Positions 55,233 through 64,000 of a stretch of 64,000 nucleotides of DNA are shown here, one piece after another. The stretch lies in assembly GCA_032622095.1 (NCBI GenBank), contig CP136061.1:90433745-90497744 (forward strand), given 5' to 3'. The position numbers were made by a program, and so were the translations under genes. This DNA is from Siphonodentalium dalli. Taxonomy: Eukaryota; Mollusca; Scaphopoda; Gadilida; Siphonodentaliidae. The notes below the pieces were generated by a model. That model did not search any database. It saw only the letters and a list, made by a program, of their open reading frames with translations, and was not told the DNA's origin. How positions within the stretch are numbered: the stretch's first letter is position 1; every line of letters starts with the position of its first letter.

Positions 55233-55446
55233 TTAACCCTTTCAGTGCCAAGGCGATTTTTGTATCAACCCATATTTCCTTGATCATTTTTCAATTTTAT
55301 TGATTATAATAATGTGAAACATTGATGGAAAGAGCTCTTAGAGCACTTTCCATCAATGTATCACATTATTATAATCAATAAATTCGAAAAATGATCAAGG
55401 AAATATGGGTTGATACAAAAATCGGACTTGGCACTGAAAGGGTTAA
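55233..55446. mobile_element. TTAA hairpin MITE, subfamily B with a different core
   Basis: TTAACCCTTTCAGTGCCAAG and its inverse bound a single near-perfect 214-bp hairpin with an AGAGCTCTTAGAGC tip. The shared 66-bp hairpin module is absent. Confidence 0.9.
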
Positions 55447-56019
55447 TAACCCACTTATTTTTGCTTTTGGGATTGGGAAAATTATAAATATTCACATTGA
55501 CACACAAAAAAGACGGCAAAGACGTTTTTATTTTGGCCTAAGCAGGGCCCAGTTGACCAGGGGTGACTACCGGGAGCTATCATTTCTATGGAGTCTGATA
55601 CTAAGACTATACTACTATGGTCCTCAGAAGAAAAACTTACTGTCCTCCACTGGCACTGTTGCAATTACCCATGATTCTCAGCAATTACCCATGATTCTCA
55701 CCTGTGTTTTCTGACTGAAGACTGGAATCCATAAAACAGAAGAAGACCATGCCTGTCATAATTACCCATTAGATAAAAGATATTTGCGATGTTTGAGCGT
55801 GGCACAGCTGAGGTTTATGCTGCGTTATGATTGCCGACAGTAAGTGGCGGACTCAATTACATGTTTAATTAGGAGCAGTTACCTCCCTTAAAAATCTCAT
55901 TATTCTACAATCCTGGCTGTTTAATGAACAGCCCCATGAATCACCTGCAAATTAACACCTGGATCCCAAATTTTAAGGTGGCGCTGAATGCCACTGATGT
56001 GACCAATATTTAAAAGAAA
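55447..56019. other. no gene seen
   Basis: A CAATTACCCATGATTCTCA word is duplicated near 55663-55700. A 107-codon frame at 55391-55714 starts inside a MITE and is not supported. Confidence 0.5.
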
Positions 56020-56158
56020 ATATTGGCCCAACAATGTAAGCCATTGCATTTTCTTATATATGTGAGGCTCTCTATGGAAACTCGCATATATAAGAGAATG
56101 CACTGGCACAGGATCTTTAATGCTGCACCAACACGTCTACAGTTATGAAAGGGATAAG
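56020..56158. mobile_element. subfamily C MITE, half
   Basis: One eroded hairpin (56040-56106) and the GCACCAACACGTCTACAG..TCATGAAAGGGATAA end. Confidence 0.65.
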
Positions 56159-56758
56159 AGCCTACTTCCTGGTGAAAACATTGTTTATGAGTGACCACCA
56201 AACTATGATGGTTAATAAGTTCCTTAATGGTGCTTCAAATCTCGGTCTTTTTAAGGTGTTCCCTGACCTTGGACAAGGGACTTCAGTATGTCATTTTTGG
56301 CTAATTTCAGGACATTAAATAATGTTTTTAGCATATTGTATCACAATTTATTGACAAGAATAGGTCTCTTTTTTATGGTACCCTGATATAAATTTAAAAA
56401 GGGAACTGATGTAGAATAGTTGAAGACAAATGTACTGAATGTCTCTATTTCTACAATTTGGGAATTTCTAATTGAGGCATTAGAACGGTTCAACTCTGTC
56501 TTGTTTGAATTTATATTCACCAGAAATATGCAGAAAAAATCCAACAAATTATCAGGAAAAAAACTAGATTACTCCTGTTTAGTGTGGTAAGAAGGACTGG
56601 GCATCAAGAGAGATACAGTTAAGCGCATATGACAAGTGGCATGTTTTCTTACATTAACTTGCTACAGGCACACTATGTTCACAAGGTCAGTTAACTGTTT
56701 ACAACTCAAGGGTTTACAATATTTAATGTTGAGAAATCCCATTCAACCTATATGGATA
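56159..56758. other. no gene seen; part of a duplication
   Basis: CACCAGAAATATGCAGAAAA, the GCATCAA..AGATACAGTTAAGC text and GGCATGTTTTCTTACATT at 56518-56665 recur at 57214-57380. A diverged direct duplication. Confidence 0.6.
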
Positions 56759-57021
56759 TTAACCCTTCAATGATTGGTGCTTCCTGAAATTTTGTGAAAA
56801 CCATGTGCCAATGCATTGTCTTATATATGCGAGTCTCCCATAGGGAGCATCACATATATAAGAGAATACATTGGCTTAATAATATTTACCTTGTCCTTTT
56901 AAGCCAGTTAATTCTCTTATATAGTTGAGGCTCCATATGGGAGACTCACATATATAAGAGAATGCACTGGCACAGGCTCTTTAATGTTGCACCAGCGCAG
57001 CTCCTGTCATGAAAGGGTTAA
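56759..57021. mobile_element. TTAA hairpin MITE, subfamily C
   Basis: TTAACCCTTCAATGATTGGTG to GTCATGAAAGGGTTAA; two hairpins. Confidence 0.88.
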
Positions 57022-57590
57022 TGGAAGTTTGTTACTGAATAATTCAATTAATCTATTAGTTTGAAGATTTAGCCTCGTACTGAATGTCTTCGTTAATTTT
57101 ATAATTTAGAACCATAGGTAAATACATAATTTGACTCATTAGCAATCTGAATCTGCTAATATGTCTTGATTATAGTTATGCTAATTTATATGTACGTTAT
57201 TTCCCTCCCATTCACCAGAAATATGCAGAAAAAACTTTGAAAAAAATCAGAAAAATCCAGCAAATTAGCACAGAAAAACTGCATATTACGCCTCTTTAGC
57301 GTATTAAGAAGAACTGAGCATCAACACAGATACAGTTAAGCACATATGACTGGTGGCATGTTTTCTTACATTTCTCTTGCTACAGGCACACTTCAGTGAT
57401 AAACGAGCATGCCAGGTGCTTCCAGATCCTAGTCTTACTTTTGTATATCACTCACAGCATTCCCCCTATTCTTATGATGTTCTGTGTTTTCAAAGAAAAC
57501 CTTCTCCCTGACTGGCTGAACTCATTTCTATCTCTCTGGAACTCTGAGCTGTAACTGTTATGAGGTCTTCAACTCATAGAAAATAACTCA
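57022..57590. other. no gene seen
   Basis: Contains the second copy of the duplicated segment described at 56159-56758. Confidence 0.5.
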
Positions 57591-57850
57591 TTAACACATC
57601 ACATCCACATATTTGTCCCAGAATCAGTTGCAAGGGGGGTAGGGGTGGGGGAAAGCAGGGGAGGGTCGGGGAGACCTACATACCCCCTGTTGGGGAGGGT
57701 TAGCCCCCCCCAATCTTGGAAATCTGCAATGTTCAGCCCGATAGCTTCCAGGATCCTATAGCCCCCCCCCCCCCCCTGTCGGGGATTGTAGCCCCTGCAT
57801 CGGGGAAATCCTGGCAATACCACTGGGGGCAAGTGGAGAGGGGATGAGGG
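57591..57850. repeat. G/C-strand-biased low-complexity block
   Basis: GGGGGTAGGGGTGGGGGAAAG and a C run near 57762-57776. The opening CCCAGAATCAGxTGCA word is shared with 58321-58336. Confidence 0.7.
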
Positions 57851-57928
57851 ATTTGGGTTGAATGAGATAATAATGGGTATGACTAAGTATCATTATTATG
57901 AGGTCTTCAACTCACAGAAAATAACTCA

Positions 57929-58297
57929 TTAAACCTTTCACGACTGGAGCTTCCTAAACTCAAAACTTTAACACTTCCATGACTGGAGCTTCCTGAAATT
58001 TTGCGAAAACCCTTTGCCAAAGCATTCTCTTATATATGCGGGGTCTCCCAATATTTACTAAATTGATCTTGTAAGCATTCTCTGAAATTTTAGGAAAACC
58101 CTGTGCCAGTGCATTCTCTTATATATGTAAGTCTCTCATAGGGAGCCTCACATATAACAGAATACATTGGCCTTACAATATTTACCTTGACCTTGTAAGC
58201 TAATGCATTCCCTATGGGAGACTCGCATTTATAAGAGAGAGCACTAGCTCAGGATCTTTAATGCTGCACCAGCGCAGCTTCTGTCATGAAAGAGTCA
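57929..58297. mobile_element. subfamily C MITE, rearranged
   Basis: Two starts (CTTTCACGACTGGAGC and CTTCCATGACTGGAGC), three broken hairpin pieces and a GTCATGAAAGAGTCAA end. Probably one copy inserted in another. Confidence 0.7.
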
Positions 58298-58335
58298 ACA
58301 CAATCACTTACTCATAGCTGTCCCAGAATCAGGTG

Positions 58336-58612
58336 CATGGGGTAGGGTTGGGGGCATGTCGGTAGGGATTTTGGGTGGATGGGGTAGGGTTGGGGGCATG
58401 TCGGTAGGGATTTTGGGTGGATGGGGTAGGGTTGGGGGCATGTCGGTAGGGATTTTGGGTGCATGGGGTAGGGTTGGGGGCATGTCGGTAGGGATTTTGG
58501 GTGGATGGGGTAGGGTTGGGGGCATGTCGGTAGGGATTTTGGGTGCATGTAGGTAGGGATTTTGGGTGCATGTAGGTAGGGATTTTGGGGGCATGTCGGT
58601 AGGGATTTTGGG
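58336..58612. repeat. 42-bp minisatellite
   Basis: GGGGTAGGGTTGGGGGCATG plus TCGGTAGGGATTTTGGGTG is repeated about five times, then a 22-bp sub-unit repeats. Strong G bias on the plus strand. Open frames on both strands are repeat artefacts. Confidence 0.95.
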
Positions 58613-58661
58613 TGAATGGGAATGGAATACCCCTAGAAAGTAGAGCTGGAACTCTAAAACT

Positions 58662-58903
58662 TTAATCCTTCCATGACATTTGCGAAAACTCCCAAAGCAT
58701 TGTCATATATATGCGAGTCTCCCATAGGGAGCCTCACATATATAAGAGAATACATTGGCCTGACAATACTTACGTTGACCTTGTAAGCCAGTGCATTCTC
58801 TTATATATGCGAGGCTCCCTGTGGGAGACTCACATTTTAGAGAATGCACTGGTACAGGTTCTTTAATGCTGCACCAGCGCAGCTCCTGTCATGAAACGGT
58901 TAA
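58662..58903. mobile_element. TTAA hairpin MITE, subfamily C
   Basis: TTAATCCTTCCATGACATTTG to GTCATGAAACGGTTAA with two hairpins. Confidence 0.85.
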
Positions 58904-58981
58904 GCTCTGAGATCTACGGTCTATCTACATTTGGAACTCAAGACATAGAAAATCATTTATTAGTATTAAATCACTTCCACA

Positions 58982-59198
58982 TACAGTAATGCCCTAATTA
59001 ATCGACTCCTTAACCACAGCAGAATTATGGGTAACTTTTCAGGATTTAGTCGGAAATATGGCTTGTTGCCATTCATCGGAAAGCTCTCGCTGAGAGCTTT
59101 CCGATGAAACACAACAACCCATATTTCCGACTAAATCCTGAAAAATTACCCATAATTCTGCTGTGGTTAAGTGGTCAATTAATTAGAGCATTACTGTA
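58982..59198. mobile_element. family E hairpin, full length
   Basis: TA flanks; both arms complete. Confidence 0.9.
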
Positions 59199-59579
59199 GT
59201 TGCTCTAGAAATTCATGTCCTGAGGACACATGAAACATAATCTTTTATTAATTTCCCCGCCATTTATATGAAAATGAAATATGAGTTTACTTGTCTTCAC
59301 TTCAATTATTTCCAACCCACATTATTTCCGCGTTATTTCCTCATATAGGAATCTCGGGCAACAGATGGGGGCACCACCTCTATTGTAAAGTCATTTCCAT
59401 AATCCTCTTGACTCAGATTCGGCTGCTGGTCGACAAACAATGGTCGCCAATCTCTCCACATCAGTTTGTTAACAGCCTCATTTAGTAACTGATGGTAATT
59501 AGTAATGTAGGACAGCGAATATCACCTGTCAACCATTATATACCGCCTGATTCAAATTTATATCAAAAGCTTAAATAGG
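59199..59579. other. no gene seen
   Basis: No feature recognised. Confidence 0.45.
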
Positions 59580-59795
59580 TTAAAGTGATGTAAAACACTC
59601 CCTTAGGGTAACAAATAGAAATGTAGAATAATCATGCTCAAAGTAGTTATTTTTACGAATATTAATCCAGATTTACAACACGCACCGTCATTCTTATATA
59701 TTAATAACATGCAATGACTCTCGATGGCGAAATAATTTGCATTGGTTTATTGCCGATAGTTCCTTCCCGGATCAGGATGTAAATATTTGTTTTCT
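59580..59795. mobile_element. TTAA element, family G, 3' truncated
   Basis: TTAAAGTGATGTAAAACACT through the ATGTAAATATTTG word; the rest is missing. Confidence 0.75.
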
Positions 59796-60618
59796 GTATT
59801 AAAATTTGATATCGTTTCATTTGTGCCAGTTAAATATTTTAATCGGTGGTCAAGTAAAAATTGCACCTGTATATATAGGCTATGGAAAGAAAATCTAGAG
59901 CTGTGGTCTCTCTGGAACGTTAATGGTACTACATAGTTTTGATTATCAAAATGAAGTGAAAGCAGTGCGTGAAGTTTAAAAATAATTTCATCATGTTAAG
60001 ATAAAGATAACGCAATATCCCTTTTCTGGACAGTCACCTGTTATTCCGTTTACAATCATAGAATGTCAGTGATACAAATGGTGCAATATTTGCTCGGCTT
60101 CCGAGTTTTGTGTTCAAAGTTATATTTTTCATGACTTATTTTTCTGGGAAATGTAATACTTGCAGAAAGATAGTTTATGTATTTATCAATATATTTGATA
60201 CCGGTGGGGGGGGGGGGGGGGGGGTGGGGGGGGGGGGGTGGGGTACAGTAATGCCCTAAGTAATCAACTCCTTAACACAGCAGAAGTTTATGTGCAGAGA
60301 ATAGTAAGTAGTTTTATAGTAAAGAACATAGCACTATAATAGTGTACCTCACATTCTGATGATATATCCAGATGTATTCACGGACTTAGCTGATCCAGGT
60401 TGTAAACTTGTATTGTATAATTAATCTGCAAACTTGTGAAGTGAAATCGTTTGTAGATATCTAACATCTCTTTAAAATTACACCGGCATTCATATCGCTT
60501 TCTTTTGGAGAGTTTTTTGCTTTGGGCAATGAGATCACTTTTAGACTGGTTTCTGTCATCGACTGCCCATTAGCCGCTGATGGTTTATAATTGCCGGTAA
60601 TTACTGCTTTATAATACA
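59796..60618. other. no gene seen; poly-G block and E fragment
   Basis: A G run of about 36 bases broken by single T residues lies at 60206-60242. The first 43 bases of a family E hairpin follow at 60245-60287 with nothing after. Otherwise unremarkable. Confidence 0.55.
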
Positions 60619-60885
60619 CTACTCATGAATAATGTGCAGAATCTTAACGAGCGGAGACTGATCACCGAGATTAAATTTCAATGTTTGACTCACAACATTC
60701 TGCATGTGAGGTTTGTTTCGGATGAATCTCCTCTTCTCGGCCATATCACGATTTGTCAGTTTTATTGGGGGAACAAAGCCTTGTGGAGGGTTAATTTCAC
60801 GGGAAAATGACTCCAATTGCACATTGAAAAAACTCTCAGTAAACAACTGATTCAATTGTTTATTTTCATCACCTAAATAGTCCAT
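60619..60885 (-). other. unidentified 88-codon open frame
   Basis: Reads MDYLGDENKQLNQLFTESFF and contains REINPPQGFVPPIKLTNRDM. Composition is protein-like and it lies outside all repeat families seen. No domain was recognised, and no acceptor or donor was convincing. It could be an exon of a minus-strand gene nested in the intron, a retropseudogene piece, or chance. Confidence 0.3.
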
Positions 60886-62020
60886 AGGTACAGAGATAAT
60901 GTATTTACAATATATACACCTTATTTACAATATGACTGACGACTTTTCCCAGATTAAGAAATCTTGTCTATGATTTCTGTATGAATAAATAAAACATCAT
61001 TTTTGGGAATTGAACCAGCTACTGATGGCCTGATATCAATATAATTCGGACATTGATAGAAATTTTCCTTCTAGAGTTTGTAGCTGCTTGCCCTTCTAAT
61101 GTTTATACTGTGTTAGAAAACTTAGATAATGGTTTATCAAATGAAAAATTTATGTGAAAAGTTTAAAAAAAATTCAACCTTTGTGATCAAATGAAAATAA
61201 GCAGCATATGTATTTGATGCTTCAATTAGGAGGCAATAAAACAGTGTTGAAATTAAAGCCATAAGGAAGTTACTAGTATTACACAACAGTAGTTTTACAT
61301 AAATTTACATGTTTGTTTGACCACAGCCTGTTATGGGAATCTTTCATCAAGATAGGGAAACTTCAAAGGCACCTTATCATTGTAATTTGTCAGAGGTCCC
61401 AAGTGTCCCACCACTCCTCTACAATGTTATCAGTGTAACACATTTTATCCCTGTTTCTAAGTAAATCTTACCCTTGGTTGATGTGTATATTTCCATAATT
61501 CTGACATTGGTTGATGTGTATATTTCCATAAATTCTGACATTGGTTGATGTGTATAATTCCATAATTCTGACATCCGTTGTGTATATTTCTATAATTCTG
61601 ACATTGGTTGATGTGTATATTTCCATAAATTCTGACATTGGTTGATGTGTAAATCTACATAATTCTGATATTGATAGAACTATAGAAAACTAAGGCAGAC
61701 AATGGTAAATCAAATTAAATGTTTATGTGAAAAGCAGTGAAAAGTTTGTGGTCAAATAAATACCACTAAGCAGCATATGTATTTAATGCTTTAGAAGGCA
61801 ATAAAACAAAGTGTGAAATTAAATTCTTAAGGAAGTTACTAGTATTACACAACAGTAGTTTTACATAAATTTACATGTCTGTTTGACCACAGCCTGTTAT
61901 GGGAATCTTTCATCAAGATAGGGAAACTTCAAAGGCACCTTATCATTGTAATTTGTCAGAGGTCCCAAGTGTCCCACCACTCCTCTACAATGTTATCAGT
62001 GTAACACATTTTATTATCAG
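60886..62020. repeat. 0.56-kb tandem duplication with a 33-bp array between
   Basis: 61255-61445 (AGGAAGTTACTAGTATTACA to CAATGTTATCAGTGTAACAC) recurs nearly unchanged at 61828-62010. Between them, GACATTGGTTGATGTGTATA units of about 33 bp repeat six times (61470-61660). No gene seen. Confidence 0.85.
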
Positions 62021-63160
62021 TGTGTGTAAGGTTACACCTGATCTTATCTAACAAGATGGTCTCTTATCAGTGTTGTCCATTGTTTGTTTTCTCACTTTAT
62101 TACTGGATAATTAGACAGGATGGTCCCTAGGGTTTCTAAGCAACCAGGTGGTAAATAAAGGCCTGGGGTTGTCTACCTTTCATCCACAGGAAGTGCTTGA
62201 ATGACATATTAAATTTGTCCCCCAATGATCTAATTACGACCTGAATGGTCTTGACTTCTATGACCACCAACCTTACCTGAGTTCGGGACATGGTTAGTAA
62301 TTAGTTGTACCTGTACTCATTAATTAGGTTAATTATAACAACCTCGGCCTCCTCATGTCAGTTTATGGTTCAGAGGATGACATCACTATTCACTATCTAA
62401 GACTCTACTCATTGTCCTTGTGTATGGTTAATAGTTCAAATGTTAAATAGTTTTCCAGACAAACCCCCCCCCCAGAATCAAGTTAGGCCAACATTAGCTG
62501 TCCAGCGATGACAAAGCTGGTTTGAATCCCAATAAGCACATTTCCGTTCCACGCATAGGGAAGATAACCTGAATCGTGTATCTGGGCAAGTTTATCTGTT
62601 GATTTCCATGGTCAGCAGTTTCCACTTATGGAGTAGAGAGTGATTCGCTTCCCGGGGTCAGTTGTTTTCACGTGGAATAGAGTGATTTTCCTGTGAAATT
62701 AACTCTCTGTGTGGTCTTTTCTTCACCCAACGTCTTGATTTGGCCCAGTGGCTGAAACGACGATAAACCTGAATATATTGTTTTTGCTGAACATTGTTGG
62801 GGGGGGGGGGGGGGGGGGTGTAGCTGGGCTTGCAATGATTGGCCAGCGACTCCTGGTTGGTAGTTGTTTTACTTGTTTACAGGAAACAGTATGTGAGGGA
62901 CTTAGCATATTTAAAGAAGTAGTTACCCGCGATCAAAACAGTAGTACCATAAGCCTGTTAGGTGGTGTATATGATTAGGCTGGGGTACAGACATCATTGT
63001 ATGGGGGATATTCCCATCTAGACATTCCTATCATTGCCAAAGGAAATTGGTAATAGTAAATCACCCTCTGACAGTCATTATAAATGCATTACTTGATTCG
63101 AGAATTCCTGCACCAGACCTTCATTAATTTACTGGAGTTTTACCTGCATAGAAAATTAGC
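62021..63160. other. no gene seen
   Basis: A C run near 62466-62474 and a G run at 62801-62818. A weak B-box-like TGGTTTGAATCCC at 62519 is not part of a recognisable tRNA. Confidence 0.5.
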
Positions 63161-64000
63161 ATAAAACATTTTCACTGACATGGATATTAGGATTTAGATA
63201 ATGTCCAAGCTAACAAATCTCCAGTCTGAAACCACCTCACGAATGATAAATGTACGTCAGCGGTCTATACCTAACATTGTCTGGCCAGAACAATTTGTAC
63301 ATGGTTGGAGATTGCATGCCTTGAGAACAAAATGAAAAGCATTTTCACTGACATAGATATTAGGATTTAGATAATGTCCATGTTAACAAATCTCCAGTCT
63401 GAAACCACCTCACGAATGATAAATGTACGTCAGCGGTCTATACCTAACATTGTCTGGCCAGAACAATTTGTACATGGTTGGAGATTGCATGCCTTGAGAA
63501 CAAAATGAAAAACATTTTCACTGACATGGATATTAGGATTTAGATAATGTCCATGCTAACAAATCTCCAGTCCAAACTATCACACAAATGATGAATGTAC
63601 GTCAGCAGTCTATACCTGACATGACCAGAATGTTTTATAACTGGGCAGAGATTGGCCAGAGGACAAAACGTAAAACATTTTCACTGACATATGTCGCTAA
63701 CATTGTCTGGCCAGAATGTTTATACCTGGACAGAGAATATATGGCCTGAGAAAAACGAAACCACCAACTTAATGATGAATGTACATCAGCCGTCTATACA
63801 TTTTAAACATCGGCTAGCCAGAACTTTTTACCTGGGCAGATTGTCCTGAGAAATAAAATTCACCACACGTGTGACGATATACATTAGTGGTCTATAACTA
63901 ACATCGTATGGACAGAGCTTGCATACCTGAGAAGAGATTGTCCTGAGAAATAACAAATCCACGTGTGATGAACATCTATACCTAATATTGGCTAGCCAGA
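63161..64000. repeat. about 174-bp tandem array running off the window
   Basis: Units begin near 63166, 63340 and 63513 with ATTTTCACTGACAT and end in GGAGATTGCATGCC. The first two are almost identical (TAGATAATGTCCA, CCACCTCACGAATGATAAAT words). Later units from 63675 are shortened and diverged. Confidence 0.92.

Larger units (their letters stand above)
30880..64000 (+). other. apparent intron 2, extending past the window end
   Basis: No plus-strand exon with PET or LIM features was found downstream of the donor at 30880. The content is almost entirely MITEs, minisatellites and unannotated AT-rich DNA, listed separately. A minus-strand gene within the intron cannot be excluded. Confidence 0.45.

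Noticed and set aside
58304..58594. Proline-rich repeat proteins on the minus strand
   Set aside because: All frames of the 42-bp minisatellite are open; this reflects the unit and not coding selection.

Overview
The window is AT-rich eukaryotic nuclear DNA. It has a low gene density, spliceosomal exon-intron structure, abundant short inverted-repeat transposons (MITEs) and minisatellites. The one recognisable host gene and the repeat style suggest a marine invertebrate, perhaps a mollusc or another lophotrochozoan; that placement is an inference and is weak.

Layout. (1) 1-9 kb: minisatellites, palindromes and several copies of a TTAA-flanked element, with no gene recognised. (2) 9.15-15.99 kb: a very large inverted repeat. 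Two arms of about 2.93 kb, almost identical, diverge from a 413-bp centre. Each arm carries the same compact, overlapping cassette: a small basic protein, a tiny ORF overlapping it by ATGA, a zinc-finger plus P-loop packaging-type ATPase (300 aa), and an acidic C2H2 protein (285 aa). The ATPase resembles those of Polinton/Maverick and adintovirus-like elements. No capsid, polymerase, protease or integrase gene is present, so this is a partial or defective virus-like element, or an element with very long terminal repeats. Halves of two local MITE hairpin families sit symmetrically outside the cassette. (3) 16-25.8 kb: degenerate repeats, a 0.13-kb-unit tandem array and a hAT-type deletion derivative that keeps a BED-finger start. 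(4) 25.84-64 kb: a likely promoter and the first two coding exons (26451-26540 and 30788-30879, plus strand) of a testin/LMCD1-like PET-LIM protein. The rest of the window appears to be its very long second intron, packed with MITEs and minisatellites.

The MITE landscape is the second main feature. One TA-flanked hairpin family has about 18 copies. Several TTAA-flanked (piggyBac-style) families share one internal hairpin module behind different terminal repeats. Two insertions can be checked against intact neighbouring repeat units, which shows TTAA duplication directly from the sequence. No transposase for either class is visible, so these copies depend on enzymes encoded elsewhere.
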